64,000 bases of DNA, taken from NCBI GenBank assembly GCA_023614405.1, contig CM042685.1:232107661-232171660 (forward strand). Direction: 5' to 3'. Under the pieces are notes generated by a model that was not told the DNA's origin, searched no databases, and worked only from the letters and a program-made list of their open reading frames with translations. Source of the DNA: Avena insularis. Lineage: Eukaryota > Streptophyta > Magnoliopsida > Poales > Poaceae. This document shows, piece after piece, positions 1-11,990 of the stretch (position 1 is its first letter; every line of letters begins with the position of its first letter). Made by a program: the position numbers and the translations under genes.

Positions 1-835
1 ACCTTGCAGGTCTTGAGTTGACCAAGCAAAGATATCCCGATTCTCACGGAGGAAGTTGGTGAGCTCGCCTTCCTATTTGGCATCCAGGCCAGCGCCAATC
101 GTGATGGTGCGCTCTGGGAACTGCTCATCTATCTGGACCTTTTTTGTCTCTTTTAGTCGGCTGGAAAGAAACACTTCCATGTGGGTTGGCTAACGCTGGC
201 ATATTCAGATGTGCTGACTGAGCGAGAGCCGCTACCTCCTGAATTCTTCTTTTTTCTCTTGCAATCACCAATGACTCGGCCAGGTTTGATCCGGCCGAGG
301 CACATTCCAACGACTTCCTGTAATCTCATGCTACTGTTATCACCCCTTGTGGTCCGGGTAACATCATTTTCAAGTAAGTGATGTGGCAGCTGCTCATGAA
401 TTTGGCCAATGCCGGCCGCCCGAGTAAAGCATGATAGCAACTTTCTAGATCCACCACCTCAAACTCCAAATTTTCCGCTCTGCAGTTATCCCTTGTGCCG
501 AATAATACATCTACTCGAATCTTCCCAATGGGTTCGCATGAAAGTCCCGGCACTATTCCATGGAACGTGGTTCTCGTGGATTGCAGCATATTCTGCGATA
601 TTCTGAGTTTATGCATTGTATCTTTGTACATGATATTGATACTGCTCCCATTGTCAATGAGTACTTTTGAAAATTTCACATTAATGTTGGGCCCGACAAA
701 ATTCGGATCTAGTACGAGTGCGTACGACCCTGGATTCGACATTAATTTGGGGTGATCTTTTATGCTCCAAGTTACTTTTTGATCTGACCAAGGTACATAT
801 CTGGGTACTATTGGCATAACTGCATTTACTTCCAT
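1..835 (-). pseudogene. Tat pol fragment: retropepsin and linker to RT
   Basis: Minus-strand reading from 835 downward shows a retropepsin region with IDNGSSINIMYKDTMHKL, then FHGIVPG, a conserved strand LLGRPALAKFM and IPGP-like PGPQGVITV. The catalytic Asp is present in D-N-G-S; Tat elements vary at the second residue. A TGA at 326-328 interrupts the frame, which then continues to about 125, where a run of A causes a frameshift. The last 120 bases encode the linker before RT, with LRENRDIFAW, which matches the second Tat element. An in-frame TAG (complement of 73-75) follows AAA and precedes GAA. RT itself lies beyond the window. Protease identity is well supported. Confidence 0.8.
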
Positions 836-1128
836 ATGTCGGCGCTGTACACTTTGCCTGTCTTGCTATTCTGTAGTGAACACGCAATATGATTGATGAT
901 GTTCCCTGTAATCATTGCGTCCATTATTTCCGGGGTTTGTCCTTCCATCCTGACCCTAATTTATCACTTGATGCACTGCATCTCTCCGGTCCGAGTTATC
1001 ATACCTCGAGGGAGGAGGGGGTAACATTAACTGCTGTGCATTTGCCCCAGTCAATTGCGGCTGCTGCTGCTGCTGATGTGCCTGATGAGAAGGTGCTAGC
1101 ATGCCCACTAGGCTCCCCATTGCATTTT

Positions 1129-3582
1129 TCATCCAGGCGCATTGCCGAGTTGTATGATTAGCCGGCTTGGCTGGGTTTGGAGTGTGAAACTTACACGGTT
1201 GATCAACATGGATTCAAACGTGTACTTCGGCCTTTCCTGCCACTGCTTCTTCTGTTCTGGTGTCCACTGTCTCTTCCCTTCATTCCTTGGTGTCCATTGC
1301 CGAGGACCATTCTTCTGCCGCTGACTGTTTCCATGGCTCGGCTGATCTTGCACTACCGCTGCCACCTGATTGGAGGCATATCTGTAATCCGGTCTTTCCT
1401 CTCTTCTTCTACCTCTGAATTCGTTGCGCCTCGATGATCCGGCCGCATCTCTTGCATACTGATCTTGATGCTCCCGATGCTCCGCCGACATCAGTTCTGG
1501 TTGCGTCGGATCACCCAATGCGTATGAATCCGCTATCCTGATGGTTTCTGCCAAAGTGGTTGGCATATCTCTTTGCAGTCTCTGCCACAAGACACTGGTA
1601 TATTGGCGTCCTTGAGCGAACCAAGCTATCGCTTGAGATTATATAACTCCCTCGCATGAGTTCCTTAGGTTACACCATCGAGTTAAGAATTCTCTGTCTG
1701 TCTCATTCGGTCTCTGCTTGCACATTGCAAGATGCTGAGGCCTGTTTGGTCTCTTGTAAGTACTGGTGAAGTTGCTGACAAACATCTCTTCAAAATCTAG
1801 CCAACAGTTGATACTTCCTGCTGGCAGATTGTTCAGCCATACTCTGGCTGGTCCTTCCAGCATTTGCGGGACATATCTTACTGCCCATCGCAAGTTCCCA
1901 CCAGCTATATTTACTGCAGTAGCATAGTCAATCAACCAATCCTGTGGTTTGGTGCTCCCATTGTATGTTTTCGTGCCCCTTGCCAGCTGAAAGTTCGGCA
2001 CTGGCGGTTCGCCCATGATCCGAGGTCCAAAACATGCCGGACCAGGCGGACCCTGCTCTTCTAACAACTCGGACCGATACAACCTGTCCAGTTTTAATCT
2101 TGCATCATTTGACGGTAAGTCTCTGTACATGATTCTCTCTTGCATTCGATAATGGTTATTTCCACCATGCCCTACATACTCCATATCTGAGTAACCATCG
2201 TTGTACCTCTCATTTGCGTGATTATGGTGAGTTGGTCTCACTTCTCGTTCTTGCCGAGGTTCATACCTCGGCTGAATATTGGGCGACGGGTCCCTTCTTC
2301 CTTCCGCCGGGATTTCATTCTCATGATTTCTTCTTCCGAGGTCTCCATTACCTCGGCTTCCGTTGCCTTTATTGGCACGGCCGGGGTTTCTTTCGCCACC
2401 GTTACCTCGGCTTCCATTGCCTCTGTTCTCATTGACCTTTTCAGCTACCACTGGATCATACGGTACAATTTGCTTATTTCTTTTTCCTGAAGTTACTGCT
2501 TTATATTTTCGCCCATTGTTTCCAGGTGAGGATGCTACTGCCATTGACAAGGCAGGTGCTGCTCTAGCCGAATGAACCATGCGCGAGGCTCTCGGTCTCG
2601 CCGGGTCAGCCCTAAGCATTTCTTCATTTTGCTGGTTCGTGATGTGTACCATCTCATTCACTCTTTCTTGTTGCTTTTTCCGGGCTTCGCCGGTTAGTCC
2701 TTCCAATTCTAACACAACGGCATTAGCCGCCCTTAGGTTCTTTGCCGGGGTGCTATACCTCGGCAAGCCTAGGTCAACTGAGTCTTCCTTGTGAGTCTCA
2801 TGTTCTTTGTTGATATCATTCATGAGATTTTTTCCTCTCAATCTTAACTCATCTACTCACTCTGGGGCAATATCTAGCTTATTTGCCTTGGCATATTCTC
2901 GCAGGGTCCTGTTCAGGGACTCCCGCAAGGCCGACACCTTTTTTGCCTCTACCAGTACTTTTTGCCTGGTCTCTTCTAATTCTGCCTGAGCATTAGCCGG
3001 ATCAAGTATCGGTGCTACAGGCGTGGTCAGATTATCTATAGTTGCTTGGAGAATATTTTCTGGTCTTTCTAGAGGTGGCCATCTTATCCTTGGTGCCTTC
3101 GGGGTTGTCTCCTGCACCTCGGCTGGCTTGGCCGCTGAAGGATCTACCTCGCTGGGATGTGGAGTTGCTTGCTTTGTGGTCACCTGTCCTTCCGTCGTTG
3201 GGTCCTTGCTTGATCCGGCGCCTCCTGCTGCTGCCTGTACCCCGGCTGCGACCATCACCTCGACGCTGCCCGCGGGGCGCTCTCCACGTGGACCATTTGC
3301 GGCGCTGAGGGGGGGCTCTCCTGCAACAATAACTCAGTGAGGATAAACGCAGGAGGTGTCGACGCCGACGTAGATCTGGTGCATGCCCAAGTTGATGAAG
3401 ACCTTTTCTCCTGAAGCTGCCTGCGTTATCGCTGACATAGTCACAGAGATTAAATCTCTGGAGTAAGCCAGAGACAACGCGCTCGCCGGTGTGGATGGCA
3501 CCGCTGCTGGCCCCACGGTGGGCGCCAACTGTCGTGGTGGTGGCACGGCAGATGCCATGGGTAGGCTAATGTTTGGGGCCAA
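1129..3582 (-). pseudogene. gag: Tat-type gag polyprotein, broken
   Basis: One reading frame runs from an ATG at 3582 down to 1129, about 818 codons, interrupted by stops at 3334-3336 (TGA), 2857-2859 (TGA) and 1639-1641 (TAA). The N-terminal third is proline- and alanine-rich with a short predicted coiled coil (AELEETRQKVLVEAKKVSAL). The middle is Asn/Gly/Arg-rich. The retrotransposon gag domain lies at about 2050-1640, with PACFGPRIMGEPP, TYNGSTKPQDWL, VRYVPQMLEGPARVWLNNLP and SNFTSTYKRPN. The C-terminal part is Arg/Gln-rich and basic, suited to RNA binding. The gag would form the cytoplasmic particle. It matches the gag at 56700-57400 over the same motifs. A frameshift separates it from the protease. 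Confidence 0.85.
3510..3527 (-). other. Primer binding site of the Tat element
   Basis: On the minus strand, TGGCGCCCACCGTGGGGC follows the LTR end CGACA after a two-base GT spacer. The site would anneal to the 3' end of a host tRNA to start minus-strand DNA synthesis. The same arrangement appears at 54554, with one change (TGGCGTCC). I do not assign the tRNA. Confidence 0.75.
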
Positions 3583-4313
3583 TGGATGCTAGAGGGATCC
3601 GGGAAGGGAAGATGCAGTTACTTCTACACACAAATGAATAACATGCAAATCTTTATTTCTCCTCTCTAGACTACAAGTGCTCCACGAGCTGTTTGCAGGA
3701 AGAATAGAAAAGCTACACGAGCCTTACGGCCTTGAATGAATCGATCCCCCTCTCAGGAGTCCATGCCTCTCCTTATAAAGGGGTTCCTTGGCTCCTTCTA
3801 GGGCTGACGTGGCAAGCATATTCTTGGAATATGCTTGTCCCAAAGTGGTAACTCGGCGAGCTCCTTTCCGTGTCTCCCTTCTATCGGCGGCAAGGTTCCA
3901 GAGGGCCTCACATGTACGCCTCGGGCTTCCTCACTGTCACCTCCGTGACGCCTGTCTGCCCCTCTGCATCTCTGCTCTTTGTACTTAGCGCTTGGCTCTG
4001 TCTAGATTCCTCCTATAGCAGCTAGGGTTTGACCTTAGGCACCTCCTTCTCCCGCAAGCTTCATGTTACTCGGCCTTGTCTTGGATTACTCGGCTCGACC
4101 TTTACCTGCATTCAAGTTGTACATACATATTCGTCCGACTTAACTCGTATGTTGGCCGGATCAGGAATCGCTCCCTTTGTAGGTAGCATGGCCGTGCTTA
4201 TCTCGTCCGACTTTTACAGGACTCGGCCGATATAAACAATAACTCGGCAGATGACAGGGGAACTCCTTTTATCTTCCCCTGTCTTGACCCTATCCGGGGT
4301 CACCTCCCCAACA
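3530..4313 (-). repeat. 5' LTR of the Tat element, 784 bp
   Basis: On the minus strand it begins TGTTGGGGAGGTGACC and ends ACGACA, giving the normal TG...CA ends. A TATA-like CTTTATAAGG lies at 3772-3780 (minus) and would drive transcription towards gag. The upper edge is set by the switch from LTR to copia-LTR sequence after AACA at 4310-4313. No second copy is in the window, so the borders rest on the end motifs and the primer site. Confidence 0.75.
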
Positions 4314-5863
4314 AAGACCGACAAAGCTTAACGAGTTGAACTCGTGGTTGATGTAGATGATCTCTTGTCGATCTCAAGATCGAGAGGAAGTCCTAGCGCC
4401 GCAAAGCAGCAGCGCATCCGTGATCGCACACACGTACAAGACACCGAGCAACCTCCGGCTCCTCGCTCCAGCGATGCAGCGTAAGCACAACCCTTTCTTG
4501 CCGAATAGCCACCGGGAAAATGTATCTCGCTAGTCCGAGACCATGGGGAATAAATTCTAGAGGGGGAGAGAGATCCTTCACGAGGAGGTGTGAGTGAGAG
4601 AGAGAGGGAGAGGGGTGCCTTTTATAGGAGGAGGGGGGCACCCAAGGGGGTGGCCGCCGGCCATGGGGGCTGCCCCCTCCCCTCCTTCATTCATGTGGGT
4701 GGACACTCCACTCACAAAAACCTCTTCAAATCCCTCCACTCAAAATCCCAGTCAAACTTGCTATTAAATTTCCACCAAATTTAATGCAAACTCTCATTAA
4801 ATAAAACTCTTTTTATTTATTCAGATTTTTGTCAATTACTTTAATGACAAACATTCACATATAACCCCTTGCTAGAATTCTATTTCACATGCAAAATCAC
4901 TTTCTGCAATTTCACCCGAAAACCTGTTTCGGTATCTAGTGAAATAAGTTCCTGCGCTTGTTTATTCTTTCGGCATGAAACATTTGCTCCAAATGGATGT
5001 CAGTGTCCCTTAAGTGTGTCACCCTACGGTTAGCGAATAATGCGGACATGATCGAGACCCTTCTCTGATCAATAATCAGTAGCGGGACCTGGAGATCCAT
5101 ATTGACTCCCACACATTCAACGATGACTTTCCTGTGACCGTCGGGACCTTTTACGCTTGTATCTTAATCCCTTTGTTTCACGATATATTACATGTCCGAG
5201 ATTCAATCATCGATATCTCCATACCTAGTTTGATCTCGTTACTGACATGCACTCTTTTCTCGTTCCCGTGATATAACATTCTAGTGATCAAATCACTTGC
5301 TTGCAAGCTAACCAATGTGATATCACCGAGAGGGCCAGAGTATATCTATCCGTCATCGGGATGAACAAATTCCACTCTTGATCCATGTGTCTCAACATAA
5401 CACTTTAGTAGTTTTGAAGACATCTTTATAATCACCCAGTTATGGTGTGATGTTTGATGTCAACAAGAAACTCTTCCGGTGTTAGTGATTGACATGATCT
5501 CATGGTCTAAGGATTAGGATCACTTCGTAAGTTGTTTATAGCAATATAAACTCAATGACTTTGATCGTAATGTTATACTTCGGATGAATGTTCATCACAT
5601 CATTACACTAATGTTGTGATCTCGTTATTAACAACATCCAATGTCTATGATCAGGAAACTGTGATCATCTTGTTAATCAACGAGCTAGTTTATGAGAGAG
5701 GCATAACTAGGAACTTTCTGTTTGTTTATTAAATACACATGTATTAACGTTTCCGTATTAATACAATTATAGCATGCAAAATAAACATCTATCATATACT
5801 TGGGATACACATAATAAAAACTTTATTATTGCCTCTCAGGGCATATTCCCTTCACTCCCAACA
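4314..5863 (-). repeat. BARE/Angela-like copia LTR, 3' end cut off
   Basis: The minus-strand start is TGTTGGGAGTGAAGGGAATA at 5863, followed by GCCCTGAGAGGCAATAATAA, close to the start of the BARE/WIS/Angela LTRs of Triticeae. A TATA-like CTATAAAAGGC lies near 4617-4627 (minus). About 1.55 kb is left; the remaining U5 end is separated by the Tat insertion at 4313. The bases after the LTR start (AGTAC, 5864-5868) would be one copy of its target duplication. The internal region would lie to the left of the window. It carries no ORF of its own. Confidence 0.7.
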
Positions 5864-5913
5864 AGTACTTTTATTTAATGCCTTTGAGTTAGGCTTGAAA
5901 CTTTCGATGATTC

Positions 5914-7130
5914 TCACAAAGGATATATATATTTGAAGTGAAAGAGAGCATCAAGAAGCAAATAACCAACACATTTTAGTCTAACCCACTTCCTATGCAT
6001 GGGAGTGTCATGAGAAAACAAATTGTTGAAACAAAAATCCACTAGCATAGGAAGCAAATAAGCATACTTACAGTCACCAAAAAGAGGTCCATGGTCATAA
6101 ACCGGATCAATAGAAGCAAGTTGTTCCATCTTGAAATCTTCATTAGGCAAGCTATTTTCACAAGGAGCTTTAGCAAATTTGGAAAAGGTAAATTCATAAG
6201 AATCTCCATCAAATTTAGTTAAAACTTTCTCCTTCTTACAATCTATAATAGCTCCACAAGTGTTCAAGAAGGGTCTACCAAAAATGATAGGACAAGTTTT
6301 ACTAGCTGCTGAATTAAGTACTAGAAAATCAGCAGGATACTTAATCTTACCACAGAGAACCTCCACATCTCTTACAATACCAATGGGGCAAATGGTTTCC
6401 TTATTTGCAAGGTGAATAACCACATCAATGTCCTCAAGCTCACAAGGACAAATTTCATGCATAATTTCCCTGTAAAGCTCATAAGGAATAGCACTAGAAC
6501 TAGCACCAATATCACATAAACCATAATAGCAATGATCAACAATTTTAACAGAAAGCACAAGAACACTAGCTTTTCTAGATTTACTAGGATGAGAGATAAT
6601 ATTATAAGCATATTCACAGCAGACAATGTGCTCATTCTCTATATTTCTAGTGACAGGGTCTTTCACAATAGCTACCACATGCTCAATATTAATAAGCTCA
6701 TCAGGCTCCACAGTTTTCTTAATACCTTTGTTATTTGCACTAATCATCATAGAATACTCCTTTACCTTAGTTGGGAAAGGCATTTTCTCAACATAAGGTT
6801 CAGGCACAATATGATTAGTAGTACAAAATTCAGCACTACTAACAGGAACATGATTAACAACATCTTTATAAGGTGCATGGTACTTGTTCCACTTCTTTTT
6901 GGAAATTTCTATGTAAGAGGCAAAGGCTTTAAAATAGTTGGCAATAATTTGGGAATCAAAGACCAAACTCATTGCTAATATCACGGAAGTCATCAGTTCC
7001 CATAAAAGATTTAATGCATTCATAATCATAGTTTATACCTGACTTCCTTCCTTTGTCATTCTCCCAAGCTTCAGTGTTCTCTTGAATATGGTCTAGTAGA
7101 TCCCATTTAACTTCTTCCTTCATATGTGTG
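5914..7130 (-). pseudogene. Athila-like gypsy gag-protease fragment
   Basis: Minus-strand reading gives the end of a gag region (HMKEEVKWDLLDHIQ; frameshift near 6960) and then a frame to 5914. A retropepsin region near 6510 has CDIGASSSAIPYELY with the D-x-G-A catalytic motif, then ICPIGIVRDVEV and IIFGRPFLNTCGAIID. The same order and motifs occur in the protease of the element at 38641-39123, so both belong to the Athila-like group. RT, RNase H and integrase are missing. The fragment is bounded on the left by the copia LTR start at 5863 and on the right by the chromovirus insertion at 7137. It is probably the internal part of the element whose 5' LTR remnant is at 15116-15695. Confidence 0.75.
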
Positions 7131-7136
7131 AATGAT

Positions 7137-10100
7137 TGTAACATACCATATTTTGTGTAATATAAATAAGTTATGTTTGAGCATTTCATGCATGCATTAC
7201 ACTTGCACTTAGATTTAACAAATAAGAGCAAGCAAAACCCTAATTATTTTCCCCTTTCAAAACCATTCAAATGGGTTACATATCTTGGAAAATTATCAAA
7301 ATGAATGGAACCCAAAGTGTATAAAAGGGTCCCACACTATTTCATATACTTTATAAAAGTTTCTGTAAGTTGAAAAGATTCAAAACAGATTTCAAATTCA
7401 AAATACAAAAGGGAAATCAAAAAAACAGAAAAGAAAAAGGTTTCTGAAATAAAAATCTAATCCTAACCTAGCTACTGGGCCGAGCCCACCTCTTCTCCCT
7501 CTCTCTGTCGCCCAGCAGCAGCAGCTACGCAACCTTTTCTGCAGCCCACCTGGAGCCCAAGCCTGGCCCAAGAACAGCCCAACCTGGCCCCGTACCGTTT
7601 CGTCGCATCTGTCGGCCGTCTTCCACCTCCCGATCGAGCTAAGCAGCTCGCTAGCGGCGCCTCCGTCACCGGCGAGCGCCGCGATTCGTGTCGCCGCCCC
7701 CGAGTGCCTATATGACCCCTAGAGCTGCCGCCGACGAACCCTAGCCCCCAACTTCCTCCTCTCCCTAGCTCTCCTGCGCCATGGCCGACGAACCCTAGAT
7801 CTGCCGCCGCTCGTCCCCGTCGTCTCCGTCCATCCCAGCTCAAGACGACGCCATCGTTGGATGCGCCTCGCCGCCGTCGTCCTTATCCTCGAAGCTCGCA
7901 TGCTGGGACGCCCTCCTCTCCCCGGAATCGAGCTCGAAGCACCGACGGCCGCCACAGTTCACACCGTCGATTCGTCGCCGTCCGGCCTCCCCGATCCTCG
8001 CCACCAACCCTCCGTGCTCGTGGTGATCCCATGGTGCTAACGCAACCCTCCGTTGTTCCCCTCTCCCTCTGTATCCCCCTCCCAGCGTGAGCCCGACGCC
8101 ATCGCGCTTGCCGTAGTTGCGCCGCCGTCTCTGGTGGTCAATCCACAGCGGCGCCGCCACTTTTTGGCTCCCCCCACTCGTTCGCTTCCAGCGCGCTACT
8201 CCCCGTCGCCCCGCGAGCCCTGGATCAGTGGATCGAGCCTTGATCTGAGGATCAAGCTCTGGATGACGTGAGCCTGATATCAGCATGATGCAATAATTCA
8301 TTTCATTTATTAATTGTTTTGTAAATAATTTCTGTAAATAGAAATCTATGACAGGTGGGCCCTACCTGTCAGGATTTTATTAATTTCTGTAAATATTTTC
8401 TGAAATGATTAAAAGTCTGACATGTGGGCCCAAGTTTGGAAATTAATTTAAATATTCCAAAAATGTTTAAAATGAATTAAAATTTGGGAAATTCATAACT
8501 AATTCATTTTAAATCAGAAAAATACAAATAATATACCAAAATGTTCAGAAAAACGAAACCTATCTAACTAAGCTATAATCATACATTGTTAAACAACTTT
8601 GATGGCAAGTTTAATTAGAAGAACCAATTGAACCCCATAGGTGATTCCGATGATCCCCCTGTTTTAGGGTTTGGATATTCGGAACCCCCTTTAAAGTGAT
8701 CAAGCATGTTTTAGAGTTCAATTCAACACTATTTAACTTGCCATATCATCCATATTGTATGAGCATTGCACATGCCATGTGTTGAGTGTTGTTTTCTCTT
8801 TTCTGGTGATTGGTTCTCGCGAATAGGAACCGAACCCGAAGCTGAAGTCAACGCCACCGAAGAGCAGTATCAGTCCAATAACGGACAAGGCAAGCGAAGC
8901 CCCACTCATACATATGAATCCTATGATTACAAAGTATTTCATTCTCGTCATATGCATTCGCTTCAAACAGTCTTTTATCAGTAGACAGAGTAATCCTATC
9001 TGATGCATGTTATCCTCTGTGAACTATATTACCTGATCCACCGCTCCTAGAATAACTAGGGTTTGGCTTATGAGCATCGCTAGTGCCACAAGTTCAGTCA
9101 AGCTTAGCCATGCTTAGTGTTTCGATGCTGATCATTCAAGTGATGCACCGGAGATGCGAATGAATCTAGTATGAAAGGATGTGGTGATGTGATCAGAAGT
9201 GGATGATAAACATGCTAAGGCTTGTATGGGGGCCACGTGGGTTGTGGTTTTTCTAGTCCCATACTTGCCACCCTTAGGACCTGATGTTCTCGCCTCTTGA
9301 ACCAAGATGAGCGTACAACCACACGGGGGCCTGGAAACCCCCTCGACCAACTAACTTGCCTAGTAGATTCCATGAGTCACATAGTTTGGGCTTTCCATTC
9401 GACATACGCATCTTGGTTGTTCTTGAATGGAGGTGAAGGAGGTGCATTCATAACAGGTAGGTAAGCGTGGGTGGGAACAAGAGATGCCCGATATCCGTAA
9501 TGTTGAACCCTGCGCACATCATTAGGGATCGGCTTGGGACTTGACCCATTATGGCGGCATCTCCCTAGTGCGTGACTCATGGTCTCGACGAAAGCAAGGT
9601 AAAGGTCGTGGTCAACCACTCTCTGCCAGCCTTCCAAGGAAGAGGGCTAATATATTAGCATTAAGAATCGGTTGGTACGTGTGGGTAAAGTTGTGCACCC
9701 CTGCAGGGTTATTAATCTTTTCGAAAAGTCGTGTCCACGGTTATGGACGACTTGGGAACGGATTCTGTGATCATAGAAAACTATAACCGAATGATAAAAC
9801 TTGCCAACTAAAGTGAGATCCGGAATACTTCCTCGGGGTTATCAAGGGGGTAGTCCGGGAAGAGAGGTTCTGTTGATGATGGTTCTTGGTGGATATCAAA
9901 GATGAATTTAAGAGCTATAGTTGAAGTATTCTTATCCCCTTTTGAAAATGATCTGACTAGACGAGTTTCTTCTCCCTCTTGTGTTGCAAACAAAAGATGG
10001 CTTTATGCAAATAACTACACTAGCCATAAGTCTTGCGGAGTACACCCTGTACTCAGCCTTGCTTCGTTGATGTTTTATACAGATGATGCTACTCCAACTG

Positions 10101-10438
10101 AAGGTGGTTTATATGTCGAAGTCGACGAGTAGTTGGGGTTCCCGGGCAGCAGCCTAGGATCTATGGAAGGGTCGCTACTTTTGTTATGGCCTCTTAGGAC
10201 CTTTGCTAAGTTTGTTGTTTAGAACAACTTGTTTGCTTCCGTTGTTTGATGTATGATGGGTCTGGGACCCCTGGCTTGTATGACTGGTTTGTAACTCTCT
10301 TAAGAGTTTACCTTATTAATGTATGGTTTGTATGTTCTGTAATGTTACCGATCTTTCCCTGCATGTTTTGGAATTTAGGTTAGGCATATATCAGATGAGG
10401 ATCTGGTATTTGTCTAGCCCTGATCCCGGGTCGTGACA
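7137..10438 (+). repeat. 5' LTR of the chromovirus, 3302 bp
   Basis: It starts TGTAACATACC and ends GGGTCGTGACA, directly before the primer site. TATA-like TGTATAAAAGGG lies near 7318-7330. A GC-rich block at about 7470-8270 looks like the transcribed leader; it opens many chance ORFs on both strands, which I do not treat as genes. The rest is AT-rich, with no coding signal. Bases 7655-9718 are repeated as the truncated LTR at 13024-15086. The left edge is inferred from the TG start and from the end of the older Athila-like gag. Confidence 0.75.
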
Positions 10439-10443
10439 GATTT

Positions 10444-10455
10444 TGGTATCAGAGC
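10444..10455 (+). other. Primer binding site (initiator tRNA-Met type)
   Basis: TGGTATCAGAGC lies five bases after the LTR end, the usual plant primer site complementary to initiator tRNA-Met. The next ~565 bases to the gag start at 11021 are an untranslated leader, with no ORF I support. Confidence 0.9.
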
Positions 10456-11020
10456 AGGACTGCCTGTAGGAAACCCTTCTAGCTGGTCGATGTTGAGTCT
10501 AGAGTTTGAGAAAACTATTTGAAAGCTAAAACTATTTGCAAAACTCTGAATAGGACTCTTTTTACTCCTTATCCAAGGATGTTCTATTGATGAGTTATCT
10601 TACCTTGTTTGCTTTGCAAAGTTTTCACTTCTCGTATATCGTTTCAAATTTTTAGGATATACGGATTTGGGTTGTTTTCTCCCAAGTACTCCGTACTTGG
10701 TTGCAAGGCTCAGAGTTTCCAAGATATATTTTTGCAACTGAAGCATTATTTTTAAACTTTGCTAAGGATGCCTCTAATCCCGCTCTCCACTCTTTTCTGA
10801 CTTGTTGGTACCATATCATGCTTGCATTCCATTGTTATGGTTTGTATCTAAGTTGGTAGCATATACATTTTGTATGCTTGTTCTATCGCCATACTTAATG
10901 CATTGATATCGTTTTCATCCACATGTTCACCTCTACCATGATCCTTTGATATGGTTTTGCCATCCTTTGTTGTACCCTTTTTGGTGAATCCATTCTCATG
11001 GTTTCTGTTTTCTCCTCAGG

Positions 11021-11990
11021 ATGTCGGCTGGTACTCGTGGATCTGTTGGCCATCGAGGAAACAACGATGCTGATCAGGAACTTCCGCCACCTCCCATAAT
11101 GGCCGAGGTTCTCAACAACATTGAGACTAACCGTCTGCGAAATGAACGCCTTCTGGAGCGTGTGGCGTAGAACACTGAACGTCGTCCTGACGACTGTGTC
11201 ACACTTGGAGATTTCATCCTCTCTTTTCCTCCAATCTTCACCCACTCCAAGGAGCCCCTTGAAGCTGATGATTGGCTCCGCACCATAGAGCGCAAGTTCA
11301 GTGCTCTTCGAGTCCATCCCGCTGACCGTGTCAACTTCGCCACCTATCAACTAGAAGGTGAGGCTGGTTTTTGGTAGGAAGGTTTTCAGAATCTGCAAGC
11401 TCGGGGACATGTCGTTACCTGGGAGGAGTTTGTTGCAGCATTTCGTGCCTCATATATCCCTAAGCCCGTCATGGATCTCAAAAGGAGGGAGTTTTTGGAT
11501 CTGACTCAGGGGCGCAAGGATATTGAAACCTATGGGCGTGTTTACTCGTCTAGCTCGCTATGCAACCAGGGATGTGACCAATGATGAAGATAAGCAAGAG
11601 TTGTTCCGTAAGGGACTTAACCCTGCACTTCGCTACGAGTTGCTACCCTTCAAGTTTCAGTATTTCCAGGACTTGCACAATCAGGCTCTTACCTTAGAGC
11701 ATGGAAGGAAGGATATGGAAGTATCGCAGAAGCGTGAAGAAGGAAATTCTCGTGCTTCTTCCTCTGGTAACAAGAAGCGCCGTGTCTTTGTTCCATACAG
11801 TGTTGTGCCTCGTGCTCCTTATGCACCCAAGTCTTTTGGCAATAATTCTCGTCATCCACAGTCAAATACTGGTGGATCAAACTATCACCCTCCCGCTGGT
11901 TCTCACACTGGGGTTACCTGTTACTCCTGTGGTCAGCCTGGTCACTACTCAAGGGAGTGTTCTCAAAGGGCTGCCGGACGTAATGATTAG
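11021..11990 (+). pseudogene. gag: Chromovirus gag with one zinc knuckle, broken
   Basis: The start is ATG at 11021 (MSAGTRGSVGHRG). The retrotransposon gag domain follows, with GDFILSFPPIFTHSKEPLEA, DDWLRTIERKF and YQLEGEAGFW. The frame holds TAG stops at 11168-11170 and 11375-11377 and a one-base shift near 11537, after which LARYATRDVTNDEDKQELFR and KGLNPALRYEL continue. The C-terminal zinc knuckle CYSCGQPGHYSREC is intact (C-x2-C-x4-H-x4-C). A TAG at 11988-11990 separates it from the protease in the same frame, where this family normally has a fused gag-pol. The first stop replaces a likely Gln codon (CAG to TAG) and the second a likely Trp (TGG to TAG). Length of about 320 residues is normal. 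Confidence 0.9.

Larger units (their letters stand above)
1..4313 (-). mobile_element. Tat-type Ty3/gypsy retrotransposon, 5' part
   Basis: Read on the minus strand this is a 5' LTR (3530-4313), a primer binding site, a long gag frame and the start of pol, cut by the window edge. The LTR starts TGTTGGGG and ends CGACA, followed by a GT spacer and TGGCGCCCACC. Gag starts almost directly after the primer site, as in the second Tat element at 54006. The protease carries the IMY stretch typical of this plant lineage. It lies inside a copia LTR that continues at 4314, so it inserted later than that LTR. The five bases AAGAC at 4314-4318 are the expected target duplication, but the partner copy lies outside the window. 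All coding frames contain stops, so this copy is dead. Confidence 0.85.

Noticed and set aside
7472..8301. Overlapping minus-strand ORFs up to 153 residues, Arg/Gly-rich
   Set aside because: They lie in the GC-rich leader of a chromovirus LTR; the second LTR copy (12966-13527) shows different frames and stops, so they are not conserved.
10444..10455. TGGTATCAGAGC motifs as possible tRNA genes
   Set aside because: No tRNA fold around them; they sit directly beside LTR ends, as primer binding sites do (also 23854, 26442 and 46389).
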